Assembly: GCF_018861065.1 (NCBI RefSeq)
Contig: NZ_JAHKQO010000052.1
Location: 1 to 63,589, forward strand
Origin: Paraglaciecola arctica
GTDB taxonomy: Bacteria; Pseudomonadota; Gammaproteobacteria; Enterobacterales; Alteromonadaceae
Length of the DNA stretch: 63,589 nt
Direction: 5' to 3'
The translations under genes were made by a program, and so were the position numbers. The notes beneath the pieces were generated by a model that had not been told where the DNA came from, searched no databases, and was given only the letters and a program-made list of their open reading frames with translations. Numbering within the stretch: position 1 is the stretch's first letter; each line of letters begins with the position of its first letter. Shown here one piece after another: positions 43,356 to 51,678 of this stretch.

Positions 43356-44168
43356 TCAACGTTGACAGGTTTCACAATAAAATGTGTTACGTTGCCCAAT
43401 GGTAACCGATTGAATAGGAGAGAGGCACGCATCGCAGTTCTCTCCTGCTCTACCGTAAACCAGCAATTGCTGTGCAAAGTAACCTGGGTTGCCATCTGCT
43501 TGCATAAAATCTTTCAAGGTAGTACCACCTTGCTCAATAGCACTAGCTAATACTTTTTTGATGATCTCAGCAAGTTGCATGTAGCGTTTTTTAGTCACTT
43601 TAGAGGCTGGTTTTCTAGGATCAATACCGGCAATGAACAACGACTCGTTTGCATAAATGTTGCCGACACCTACTACTACTTTATTGTCCATAATAAATTT
43701 TTTCACTGCTACCGATTTGCCACGGGACAATTCAAACAATCTGTCACCATCAAAATTATCGGTTAGTGGTTCAGGACCAAGAGCAGACAATAAGCTGAGC
43801 TGTGGCTCATCACAACCTTGCCATAAACAGCTACCGAATCTTCTAGCGTCGTTAAACCGTAAACACTTACCATTTTGCATCACTATGTCTAAATGATCAT
43901 GTTTTTTCAGTTCGGTATGTTTGTCCACAACACACAATTTTCCCGACATGCCTAAATGTAAAACAATACTGCCTTTAACGGTGTCTAGTAACAAATATTT
44001 TGCTCTTCGACGAATAGAGCTAATCACTAAACCTTCAGCTTGATGCACCTCTTCAGGAATGGGCCAACGTAATTGACGCTGTCGCACAATAATTTTCTGA
44101 ATCGTTTGATTTTCTAGGTGAGGACTGATGCCCAAACGACTCACTTCTACTTCAGGTAATTCAGGCAT
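43356..44168 (-). CDS. mutM: Formamidopyrimidine-DNA glycosylase
   Basis: MutM removes 8-oxoguanine and opened purines and cuts the abasic site. The protein is 270 residues. The catalytic N-terminal PELPEVEV is intact after Met removal. Other motifs are HLGMSGKL, VGVGNIYANE and the zinc finger CDACLSPIQSV...TFYCETC. With MutY in the same window it covers two steps of the oxidised guanine repair system. It lies three bases after a small membrane protein gene. Confidence 0.97.
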   Translation of the reverse strand: MPELPEVEVSRLGISPHLENQTIQKIIVRQRQLRWPIPEEVHQAEGLVISSIRRRAKYLLLDTVKGSIVLHLGMSGKLCVVDKHTELKKHDHLDIVMQNGKCLRFNDARRFGSCLWQGCDEPQLSLLSALGPEPLTDNFDGDRLFELSRGKSVAVKKFIMDNKVVVGVGNIYANESLFIAGIDPRKPASKVTKKRYMQLAEIIKKVLASAIEQGGTTLKDFMQADGNPGYFAQQLLVYGRAGENCDACLSPIQSVTIGQRNTFYCETCQR

Positions 44169-44171
44169 GTT

Positions 44172-44645
44172 TTACTCTTGCGGGGTTAAGGATTGATAAC
44201 TAGGACTGATTAGCTCATAGATTTGCTGGTTAATCTTGACCAGAGTCTGGTCCTGCTGTTGTTTAAAGTGGTATTCAGTAGGCAAGGCTTGCCCAGCAAA
44301 CCATAGTTCTACCGCAGCGGTAGGGGAATGCCAACTATTGTGTTGCTCAATCAAACTAATCTCTGCATTGACCCAATTTTCAATTAAGTTCGCAAGCATT
44401 TCATTTGTGTACTTTATTGTGTGCTCGCCAGAAATAGCGCGCCAACCTTGACCAATGCGCTCTACTTTGAGTTGTTCGAAAACCATAGTAGTAATTATTT
44501 TGTCACTAGGAACAAGATTACGGGTTGTGGAGGTTTCATCACTCCCACTATTTAGAAAATTACCACTGAAATTAAACAACATGATCAGTATTAACATACT
44601 GACTATGATGACATTGTTCCAAGCCCGCTGAGATAACTTACCCAT
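44172..44645 (-). CDS. Membrane-anchored protein of unknown function
   Basis: The protein has 157 residues, with one N-terminal helix (NVIIVSMLILIMLFNFSGNFL) and a periplasmic part of about 120 residues. It contains VFEQLKVERIGQGWRAI and AVELWFAGQALPTEYHF, with no Cys and no family I recognise. It lies directly before mutM, with a gap of three bases, so the two are surely co-transcribed. A role in DNA repair is not suggested by the sequence. Position in related genomes may be conserved, but I cannot check this. Confidence 0.7.
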   Translation of the reverse strand: MGKLSQRAWNNVIIVSMLILIMLFNFSGNFLNSGSDETSTTRNLVPSDKIITTMVFEQLKVERIGQGWRAISGEHTIKYTNEMLANLIENWVNAEISLIEQHNSWHSPTAAVELWFAGQALPTEYHFKQQQDQTLVKINQQIYELISPSYQSLTPQE

Positions 44646-44705
44646 CTAAGAATAACAACCAAATAATTGAGTATGGAGATTATGACATAAGGTGAGAAAG
44701 CAAAA

Positions 44706-44725
44706 AACCCGGCATAAGCCGGGTT
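44706..44725 (-). terminator. Rho-independent terminator of the rpmB-rpmG operon
   Basis: Read on the minus strand, AACCCGGC-TTAT-GCCGGGTT is a perfect eight-base GC-rich stem followed by TTTTG. It lies 24 bases after the rpmG stop. Confidence 0.92.
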
Positions 44726-44749
44726 CTTCAGGAGACAAAATTAGCGAAT

Positions 44750-44905
44750 TTACTTGATTTTGGCTTCTTTAAACATAACGTGCTGGCGAATTTTAGGATC
44801 AAACTTTTTGATCTCCATTTTGCCAGGCATATTGCGTTTGTTTTTATCTGTAGTGTAATAAAAGCCTGTACCAGCACTAGACACTAATTTAATTTTATCG
44901 CGCAT
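44750..44905 (-). CDS. rpmG: 50S ribosomal protein L33
   Basis: The translated product is 51 residues, starting [20 protein letters not shown] and ending MFKEAKIK, which is a typical short L33 without the zinc cysteines. It was read by eye from the minus strand because it is short. It follows rpmB by 11 bases in the same operon and is followed by a strong terminator. Confidence 0.97.
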   Translation of the reverse strand: MRDKIKLVSSAGTGFYYTTDKNKRNMPGKMEIKKFDPKIRQHVMFKEAKIK

Positions 44906-44916
44906 AATCTGATTCC

Positions 44917-45153
44917 TTAAACTTTAACACCGTTGGCACGCATATCAGACAATACTGTATCTATGCCTTTTTTATCAATAATACGCATACCTTTAACAGA
45001 TAAACGCAACTTAACGAAACGGTTTTCACTTTCAACCCAAAAACGGTGGGATTGAAGGTTTGGCAAAAAACGACGACGAGTCGAATTTTTAGCGTGAGAA
45101 CGGTTGTTACCTACCGCTGGACGCTTGCCTGTAACTTGACATACTTTGGCCAT
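44917..45153 (-). CDS. rpmB: 50S ribosomal protein L28
   Basis: The product is 78 residues beginning [20 protein letters not shown] and containing [16 protein letters not shown], as in E. coli L28. An in-frame ATG five codons upstream exists, but the shorter form fits the family and follows GGAGAC. It is the first gene of rpmB-rpmG. A strong promoter and a leader hairpin lie upstream. Confidence 0.97.
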   Translation of the reverse strand: MAKVCQVTGKRPAVGNNRSHAKNSTRRRFLPNLQSHRFWVESENRFVKLRLSVKGMRIIDKKGIDTVLSDMRANGVKV

Positions 45154-45189
45154 GGCCTTTGTCTCCAAACAATCTAAAAAAATTTAGCT

Positions 45190-45226
45190 CTGACTCACGT
45201 TTAATCGTAATCAATCTACGAGTCAG
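45190..45226 (-). repeat. Inverted repeat in the rpmB leader
   Basis: CTGACTC and GAGTCAG pair as a seven-base stem with a 23-base loop; flanking AGCT can extend it with a bulge. On the minus strand it lies between the promoter and rpmB and is followed by AAATTTTTTT, so it could act as an attenuator or a leader structure. Confidence 0.4.
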
Positions 45227-45252
45227 CTAACGCTATTAACAAGAGGGCGCAT

Positions 45253-45281
45253 TTTATACAGCAAACTAGGAATGAGTTCAA
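45253..45281 (-). promoter_or_regulatory. Sigma-70 promoter of rpmB-rpmG
   Basis: On the minus strand TTGAAC and TATAAA are separated by 17 bases and followed by ATGCGCCC, a GC-rich discriminator typical of ribosomal and stable RNA promoters. It is about 100 bases upstream of rpmB. Confidence 0.8.
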
Positions 45282-45432
45282 GAATAATGTGTAGAAAAAC
45301 AGCTCTTTTATAGCTTGTGGCCGTAAAAACCTATCAAAGCTGAGTTTTTCGCTCTAATGTTGGTTTTATAAGTGGTAGTGACTAAGCCTATAGTTTTTAT
45401 TCTATGCCATGTAAGTCAAGAGCGATGTAAAG

Positions 45433-46107
45433 CTAAAGTAAACCTCTTTGCGCAAATGAGACTGCTATACCATCACCAATTACAAAATGGTCAAGTACCT
45501 TAATATCCATCAGATTGAAGGCATCTATGACCCGCTTGGTGATGCTTTTATCTGCCTGACTTGGTTCTGCTATGCCTGAAGGGTGATTATGGGCTAGGAT
45601 GACCGCAGCAGCGTTATCGAGTAATGCTTGTTGTACTAAAACCCTAGGATAAACTGAAGCACTATCTATGGTGCCGTAAAACATGGGGCGATATTTTATC
45701 AATCGATGTTGACTGTCGAGTAGTAACATCGCAAATACTTCGTGGGGTTGATCTCGTAACTTAGCAATAAGATAGGCTTGTGTTTGTTCTACTGAGTTGA
45801 AGGCATCGCTCTTGTCTAAGGTTTCAGCCATAAAACGGTGACTCATTTCTAAACTGGCTTGTAGTTGTGCGAACTTCGCCTGACCCAAACCTTTAGTTTC
45901 ACAAAAATCACGCTCAGAAGCACTTAACAGTCCCCGCAATCCACCAAATTTTGTAAGTGAGTTTCTTGCCAGATCAATAGCACTTAACCCTTTAATACCG
46001 GTACGTAGAAAAATTGCTAACAGCTCTGAATCCGATAGTGCGACAGCACCTTGCGATAAGAGTTTTTCTCGGGGACGCTCGTGTTTGGGCCAATCCGTGA
46101 TCTTCAT
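45433..46107 (-). CDS. radC: RadC family JAB/MPN-domain protein
   Basis: The protein is 224 residues. An N-terminal helix-hairpin-helix-like part ([26 protein letters not shown]) precedes the JAMM metal site [17 protein letters not shown]. RadC was once thought to be a repair protein; its actual role is unclear. It lies divergently from coaBC, as in E. coli, with 118 bases between. Confidence 0.95.
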   Translation of the reverse strand: MKITDWPKHERPREKLLSQGAVALSDSELLAIFLRTGIKGLSAIDLARNSLTKFGGLRGLLSASERDFCETKGLGQAKFAQLQASLEMSHRFMAETLDKSDAFNSVEQTQAYLIAKLRDQPHEVFAMLLLDSQHRLIKYRPMFYGTIDSASVYPRVLVQQALLDNAAAVILAHNHPSGIAEPSQADKSITKRVIDAFNLMDIKVLDHFVIGDGIAVSFAQRGLL

Positions 46108-46225
46108 GCTTCCTTGCCTTAAATTGCTGGTGAAGGTGATTTACTTCAAAATAAGCCTAGCAAATAGAGTCAATTCCAGCCAATAATGTGTCTATCGAGC
46201 ACAATGGAACAATATAAAAGAAGCA

Positions 46226-47440
46226 ATGCAACTCGAAAACACTAATATTATTCTCGGCATTACAGGCGGTATCGCGGCATACAAAACCCCTGATTTAGTG
46301 CGCAAACTGGTCGCTAATGGCGCTAACGTGCGCGTGGTACTCACACAGTCAGCAAAAGAGTTTGTTAGCCCTTTAGCATTGCAAGCGGTATCTGGTAATC
46401 CTGTATCTGATGATTTATTAGATAAAGACGCTGAAGCCGCTATGGGACATATTGAACTAGCCCGTTGGGCAGATAAATTATTAGTTGCACCCGCCACGGC
46501 GAACTTTATGGCTAAACTCACTCATGGTTTAGCGGATGATTTATTATCTACTTTATGTCTGGCCACTAATGCTCCGATTGTTATTGCACCTGCCATGAAT
46601 CAACAAATGTGGTTCGCTGCAGCAACCCAAGCCAATTTAAAACTACTGACGCAACGTAAGATACAGGTTTTAGGTCCGGCTCAAGGTGAACAAGCTTGTG
46701 GCGATGTAGGCCCTGGACGTATGCTTGAGCCTCTCGATATTGTAGATTTATTGACCCAAGAACCCACCGAACAAGTATTAGCCGGCAAACGTATAACGAT
46801 AACCGCAGGTCCAACTCGAGAAGAAATCGATCCGGTACGTTATCTCTCTAATCATAGTTCTGGAAAGATGGGTTATGCATTGGCAATCGCTGCGCAAGAA
46901 CTAGGGGCAACAGTGACCTTAATTAGTGGGCCTGTTAACTTAGCGCCACCACCGAAAATTCGAACAGTATCAGTCTCTAGCGCACAGCAGATGCATGATG
47001 CCGTAATGCAAACGACACACAATTGCGATATTTTTATCGGATGTGCCGCCGTAGCTGATTATCGAATACAACAAAAAACCTCTCAAAAGATCAAAAAGTC
47101 AGACAGTGAGTTAACACTTACTTTTGTTAAAAATCCTGATATTCTTAGTGATGTAGCACATTTGCAACATGCACCTTTTACTTTAGGATTTGCCGCAGAG
47201 ACCCAGAATTTGCGGGAATATGCCTTAGGTAAGTTACAGCGTAAGAAGCTCAATATGATTGCTGCAAATGATGTATCCGATAATTCAATTGGTTTTAACA
47301 GTGAACAAAATGCATTAAGTGTATTTTGGTCAAAGGGTGAAAAAAAGTTGGATCTTGCCGATAAGCAGTTACTCGCTAGGCAGTTGATGCAACTGGTAGC
47401 CCAAAGATACACAGAAGACACAAACGCCACTATCGCCTAG
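46226..47440 (+). CDS. coaBC: Bifunctional phosphopantothenoylcysteine decarboxylase/synthetase
   Basis: CoaBC joins cysteine to phosphopantothenate using CTP and decarboxylates the product with FMN. The protein is 404 residues. The CoaC half has GITGGIAAYKTPDLVRKL, the catalytic His in AMGHIELARWAD, and APAMNQQMW. The CoaB half begins near 185 with ITAGPTREEIDPVRYLSNHS and has FVKNPDIL and AANDVS. With coaD in this window, most of the late CoA pathway is local. slmA follows after only nine bases, where dut would usually be. Confidence 0.96.
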   Translation: MQLENTNIILGITGGIAAYKTPDLVRKLVANGANVRVVLTQSAKEFVSPLALQAVSGNPVSDDLLDKDAEAAMGHIELARWADKLLVAPATANFMAKLTHGLADDLLSTLCLATNAPIVIAPAMNQQMWFAAATQANLKLLTQRKIQVLGPAQGEQACGDVGPGRMLEPLDIVDLLTQEPTEQVLAGKRITITAGPTREEIDPVRYLSNHSSGKMGYALAIAAQELGATVTLISGPVNLAPPPKIRTVSVSSAQQMHDAVMQTTHNCDIFIGCAAVADYRIQQKTSQKIKKSDSELTLTFVKNPDILSDVAHLQHAPFTLGFAAETQNLREYALGKLQRKKLNMIAANDVSDNSIGFNSEQNALSVFWSKGEKKLDLADKQLLARQLMQLVAQRYTEDTNATIA

Positions 47441-47449
47441 GAACCCATA

Positions 47450-48040
47450 ATGCCAGCTACAAAACGCCCTAATCGCCGTGCTCAAATTCTTCAAGCACTG
47501 GCTAGCATGTTACAAACCAGTCCAGGACAAAGGATCACTACAGCCAAGTTAGCGGCGCATGTAGGCGTATCTGAAGCCGCTTTATATCGTCACTTTCCAA
47601 GTAAAGCGCGAATGTTTGAAGGATTGATTGAATTTATTGAAGAAACCTTATTTTCGCGTATCAACAAGATAATAAATGAAGAAAAAGACACAGCCACACG
47701 CTGCCAGCTTATATTGCATCTTATTTTAGGTTTTGCCGAAAAAAATCCAGGGATCACACGTATTTTAAACGGCGATGCTTTGATGGGGGAACAAGACAGA
47801 TTAAGAGAACGTATTTCGCAATTATTTGAACGTTTAGAAACCCAATTAAAACAAGTGTTACGGGAGCGTAAGTTACGTGAGGGGAAAACCCTACCCGCTG
47901 AAGAAGGTATTATTGCGAATATATTAATTTGTTTTGCTGATGGACGTATTAATCAATTTATTCGCAGTGAATTTACCAAAAGACCTACAGAAAACTTTAA
48001 TGAACAATGGCAATTAATTAATAGACAATTTTTTGCTTAA
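47450..48040 (+). CDS. slmA: Nucleoid occlusion factor SlmA
   Basis: SlmA is a TetR-type DNA-binding protein that blocks FtsZ ring assembly over the nucleoid. The protein is 196 residues. The helix-turn-helix region reads [24 protein letters not shown], shown here split as [20 protein letters not shown]; the start is [20 protein letters not shown]. Both are very close to E. coli SlmA. It follows coaBC directly and ends at a strong bidirectional hairpin. Confidence 0.96.
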   Translation: MPATKRPNRRAQILQALASMLQTSPGQRITTAKLAAHVGVSEAALYRHFPSKARMFEGLIEFIEETLFSRINKIINEEKDTATRCQLILHLILGFAEKNPGITRILNGDALMGEQDRLRERISQLFERLETQLKQVLRERKLREGKTLPAEEGIIANILICFADGRINQFIRSEFTKRPTENFNEQWQLINRQFFA

Positions 48041-48060
48041 ATTGATACACGTTTAATATA

Positions 48061-48090
48061 AAAAAGCGGACTCAACTGAGTCCGCTTTTT
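48061..48090. terminator. Bidirectional terminator between slmA and the M28 peptidase gene
   Basis: AAAAAGCGGACTCA and TGAGTCCGCTTTTT form a perfect 14-base stem with a two-base spacer. A-run and T-run flank it on both sides, so it can end both convergent transcripts. Confidence 0.93.
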
Positions 48091-48103
48091 GGATTATTAC
48101 ACT

Positions 48104-49744
48104 CTACTTTGAAAAGTTTTCACCGAAAAAGTCACCTTCATTCCAACTAGAGCGTTGAGCTTGGTTGGCCAGTGTCATGCCTATGTGGTAATTAACCTCA
48201 GCAAATTTAGTCGCAGCTTTCCAGTTAAACGCTTGGCTAAAATCATCCCCAGGCTTATGATAATTTGTTTTAAGGAAATTGCTAAATTGTTTACCGCCGT
48301 CAACTTCAGGGTCTGCCGATTTAAAACCAGGCACTAAAAACACCGCAGGAATACCCTGTTTTACAAAGCTATAATGGTCAGAACGTGTAAACAAGGCTTG
48401 TTCAGGCATAGGGTCCGGACTTAACTCTAATCCAATTTTTTCAGCGGCTTTTGCCACCGAGCTTTTCATATCACTGTGGTCAGCACCAAATGCGATGACG
48501 TCTGCAAATTCGTAGATCAGTATTGGCATATCAAGATTCACGTTAGCAACCATTGACCCCATTGGAACGGTAGGATTTTTAGCATAATAGTCTGAACCCA
48601 ATAACCCTTTTTCTTCTCCCGTTACGGCAACAAACAAAATAGAACGCTTAGGACGCTCCTCAAGCAAACTGAATAATCGCGCAGTTTCCAGCAGTACAGA
48701 AGTTCCGGTGGCATTATCCATAGCGCCATTATTAATCTTGTCTTTTTTTACTGTCTTCGCAAAACCAATATGATCTGAATGTGCCGAGTACACTACATAT
48801 TCATTCTTAAGCTTTGGATCTGAGCCTTCTAGGATTGCTGCTACATTAGGACTAGAGATAAGCTTATGAGTACTAGTAGACTCAAGTTGGATTTCAAGTG
48901 GTATATCAAAACCTTTAGGCGACTCATCTTTTTCAAGCATCGAATAGATTTGCTCTAAATTTTGTTCAGCATCGGCAAACACTAATTCTGCCGCTTCTTG
49001 ACTAAAATATGCTGAACCTTTAATTTGCGGATACACGCCAGAAGGCATGCCAGCTTGATCTAACCAACGCACAGATGGAGTATGCAAATAATTCAATAAG
49101 TTTTGATATGGCCGCACTTTTTCTGCGGTAGGTGTGCTGATAGTGACAAATCCAATAGCTCCGTTTTCGGATGCGTGGCGAAGCTTTTCACGGCTTGAAC
49201 CAAAGTGTGCCCCCTCTTCACTTGGAAAAGACTTAGGTTTTCCCGATAAGGCCACAACAACTTTGCCCTTCACATCCATATCTTGATAATCATTATGCTG
49301 CAATTCAGGGGCAATAATACCGTAACCAACAAACACTAGCTTGCCGGCCATCTGTGTTAACTCTTGCTGTGGATTAGGAGCCGTCAGAAATTGTTTAGGG
49401 TAACTTAATGACATTTCACCCTGTGAACCCTTTAATGACAACTGAATGGAAGATTGTTCAATATTCGCTTGAACAAAATTCACCCTCTGCATATATGTGC
49501 CATTGTCCCCAGCTGGCTTTAAACCGTATTTTTCAAACTCAGCAGCAATATAAAGAGAAGCAATTTCATGCCCTCGTGCACCTGTGTCTCTTCCTTCCAA
49601 TAAATCATCGGATAAAAATCTGAGATGAGATTTCATCCGGGATGCATCCGCAGACACTTCAGGTGTTTGCTGTACCCCTTCAGACTGACACCCAACTATG
49701 AGTACAGCCGCCAAAATAGCACCTAAGCCAAGACGTAATTTCAT
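48104..49744 (-). CDS. M28 family zinc aminopeptidase-like lipoprotein
   Basis: This exported peptidase has 546 residues. The lipoprotein signal ends VLIVGCQS. A PA-like domain insert (about 140-260) contains VVALSGKPKSF. The zinc ligands are in YSAHSDHIG, GAMDNATGTSVLLE, AVTGEEKGLLGSDYY, VNLDMP and RSDHYSFVKQGIP, the di-zinc M28 pattern. It probably removes N-terminal residues from peptides at the periplasmic or outer surface. It is a single gene between a bidirectional terminator and a divergent TetR gene, which may regulate it. Confidence 0.92.
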   Translation of the reverse strand: MKLRLGLGAILAAVLIVGCQSEGVQQTPEVSADASRMKSHLRFLSDDLLEGRDTGARGHEIASLYIAAEFEKYGLKPAGDNGTYMQRVNFVQANIEQSSIQLSLKGSQGEMSLSYPKQFLTAPNPQQELTQMAGKLVFVGYGIIAPELQHNDYQDMDVKGKVVVALSGKPKSFPSEEGAHFGSSREKLRHASENGAIGFVTISTPTAEKVRPYQNLLNYLHTPSVRWLDQAGMPSGVYPQIKGSAYFSQEAAELVFADAEQNLEQIYSMLEKDESPKGFDIPLEIQLESTSTHKLISSPNVAAILEGSDPKLKNEYVVYSAHSDHIGFAKTVKKDKINNGAMDNATGTSVLLETARLFSLLEERPKRSILFVAVTGEEKGLLGSDYYAKNPTVPMGSMVANVNLDMPILIYEFADVIAFGADHSDMKSSVAKAAEKIGLELSPDPMPEQALFTRSDHYSFVKQGIPAVFLVPGFKSADPEVDGGKQFSNFLKTNYHKPGDDFSQAFNWKAATKFAEVNYHIGMTLANQAQRSSWNEGDFFGENFSK

Positions 49745-49891
49745 TATGGTCTCCCTAATATTATTTTAGTTATTGTAATTATTTCGCAGGCCAGATTAAG
49801 CGAGATGTAGGCCAACTACAACCTTGACAGATAATTTAACTGGGCTACCCTGTGAAGAACAACTATTCTGCCAATTACCCGTTAAACTGCG

Positions 49892-50467
49892 ATGCCACGA
49901 AAAGCCCAATACAACGTTGATGATGTGTTAAGCCAAGCAATTGATGTATTTTTAGAACATGGCTATCACGGTGCCATTATGGATGAAATTATTGCTAGAA
50001 CCGACTTCAATAGAAGAGGCTTTTATATCGAATTTGGCAGCAAACAAACGTTTCTTTACATGGTATTAAAACACTATCAAACAGCTCATCTAAACAAACT
50101 AGTTAAACATTTAGAATCTAACCAAGGCCTTGATTCTATTAACGCATTTTTTACAGACTACGTAGAGCACATCAAAGGCAAAGGATGTTTATTAATCAAT
50201 TGTATTACTGAGTTGGGTTTTGATGACCAAAAAGTACAAGAAATTGGCCGCCACTATCTTGATCGATTACAGATAGATTTTATTGGGTGTTTAGAAAAAG
50301 CCCAAAGTTTGGGCCAAGTACATTCGCATATAAATATAGAGTCAACCGCACTGCAACTAACCAGCTATGTTCAAGGTTTCGCTGTTAATGCCATTTTGGC
50401 TGGTGATACTGATGAATTACAATTAGCCACTCAAGCATTATTGGGTCCCCTTGCGGTAACCCGTTAA
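49892..50467 (+). CDS. TetR/AcrR family regulator
   Basis: This DNA-binding regulator has 191 residues. The helix-turn-helix region is FLEHGYHGAIMDEIIARTDFNRRGFYIEFGSKQTF, seen here as MDEIIARTDFNRRGFYIEF. The C-terminal ligand domain (KGKGCLLINCITELGFDD) is like those of the NemR/AcrR-type subfamily with the CLL motif. It is divergent from the M28 peptidase gene with 147 bases between, so it may control that gene or itself. The ligand is unknown. Confidence 0.88.
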   Translation: MPRKAQYNVDDVLSQAIDVFLEHGYHGAIMDEIIARTDFNRRGFYIEFGSKQTFLYMVLKHYQTAHLNKLVKHLESNQGLDSINAFFTDYVEHIKGKGCLLINCITELGFDDQKVQEIGRHYLDRLQIDFIGCLEKAQSLGQVHSHINIESTALQLTSYVQGFAVNAILAGDTDELQLATQALLGPLAVTR

Positions 50468-50492
50468 TCTAGAGGTTTCCTTTTCTAATTAA

Positions 50493-50514
50493 AGGCTTTG
50501 TAAAATAAAAGCCT
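50493..50514 (+). terminator. Weak hairpin after the TetR gene
   Basis: AGGCTTT and AAAGCCT form a seven-base stem with an eight-base loop, followed by CTTAAT. It lies 26 bases after the stop codon. The missing T-run makes termination uncertain. Confidence 0.45.
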
Positions 50515-50691
50515 CTTAATATACGTAAAAACATTTACCCTATCAAAACGCCATTCGATAAAAATTTCTCATACTTGCTGTTATTAACCTTGCTATTGTT
50601 GAGGCTACCTCCATTGATAGGGAGTTGAAACATCCTATTGAGAGCCCTATTTAGAAAAGGGTAAAATCGCTTAATATATTGAGTAGTAAAT

Positions 50692-51024
50692 ATGACCAGT
50701 AAAAAACATTTGTTTCGTATCCAATTTATCGCTAACGGCGAGCGCTATGAACTTTATGTACGTGAAGTATGCCAAGGAAGTATGTTTGGATTTGTTGAAA
50801 TTGGAGACTTTGTTTGGGACACCCATACTAGTTTGGTGTTAGACCCTAGCCATGAAAAGCTTAAAGATGAATTTGCCGATGTCACGCGCACCTACATACC
50901 TATGCATAGTGTATTGCGAATAGATGAAGTAAAAAAGCAAGGCACTTCAAAAATCACCACGCTTTCGGATAAGGTGACCGCTTTCCCTACACCTATTTAT
51001 ACCCCGAAAAACACACCTAATTAG
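50692..51024 (+). CDS. DUF1820 family protein
   Basis: This is a cytoplasmic protein of 110 residues. Typical of DUF1820 are FRIQFIANGERYELYVREVCQGSMFGFVEIGDFVWD, seen here in pieces as ANGERYELYVREVCQGS and GFVEIGDFVWD, followed by VLDPSHEKLKDEF and YIPMHSVLRIDEV. The function of the family is unknown. It is a single gene, with 224 bases of AT-rich DNA upstream in which I see only short hairpins, and an inverted repeat downstream. Confidence 0.88.
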   Translation: MTSKKHLFRIQFIANGERYELYVREVCQGSMFGFVEIGDFVWDTHTSLVLDPSHEKLKDEFADVTRTYIPMHSVLRIDEVKKQGTSKITTLSDKVTAFPTPIYTPKNTPN

Positions 51025-51060
51025 TGCTCAATTAGCCGAACACTATCAGTATTCAATACG

Positions 51061-51098
51061 CTAGGTTCAATCAGGGTCGTCAACACTTTTGAACCTAG
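51061..51098. repeat. Inverted repeat after the DUF1820 gene
   Basis: CTAGGTTCAA and TTGAACCTAG form a perfect ten-base stem with an 18-base loop. It lies between the convergent DUF1820 and EVE genes. No T-run follows on either strand, so intrinsic termination is doubtful. Confidence 0.45.
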
Positions 51099-51133
51099 AA
51101 TCGATTGAAAATCTATCTTCAAGTTCAGTTATT

Positions 51134-51595
51134 TTATGAGGTTTCCTTTAGCAAAATCTTAAATTCATGCTCAGTAACCGGCATCACTGACAAGCGACCT
51201 CCTTTTTTAACTAGACCAATTTCACTTATATTGGCCATCTGCTTGATAGTTTTAAGTGGCAATAATGTCTCAAACTTTTGTTTGAACTTAATATCTACCA
51301 TGTACCAACGTGGATTATCTTGTGTAGACTTAGGATCGAAATATTGAGTTTCTGGATTGAACTGAGTGTGATCAGGATAACCTTCTTTCACTACCTCAGC
51401 CAAGCCAACAATTCCCACATCCTTGCAACTAGAGTGATAGATAAAAACCTGATCACCAAGCTTAATTTGGTCTCGCAAAAAGTTGCGCGCTTGATAGTTA
51501 CGAATACCATCCCAATGTTCAGTTTGATTTGGCATCTTGGCTAAATCATCGATACTGAAAGCATCGGGTTCGGTTTTAAACAACCAATATTGCAT
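51134..51595 (-). CDS. EVE domain-containing protein
   Basis: This is a single EVE domain of 153 residues, in the PUA-like group that binds modified bases in nucleic acids. Typical are MQYWLFKTEPDAFSIDDL, WDGIRNYQARNFLRD, GDQVFIYHSSCKDVGIVG and GGRLSVMPVTEHEF, which match human THYN1 and bacterial EVE proteins. It is a single gene 83 bases before the opgH end, on the same strand. Its substrate is not known. Confidence 0.93.
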   Translation of the reverse strand: MQYWLFKTEPDAFSIDDLAKMPNQTEHWDGIRNYQARNFLRDQIKLGDQVFIYHSSCKDVGIVGLAEVVKEGYPDHTQFNPETQYFDPKSTQDNPRWYMVDIKFKQKFETLLPLKTIKQMANISEIGLVKKGGRLSVMPVTEHEFKILLKETS

Positions 51596-51678
51596 TATCT
51601 TTCCTCATGAATCCCTGCAAAACCATATAGTTTAAAACATTCACTTGCAAGCAAGATAACCATCCCACTGAGACCATG

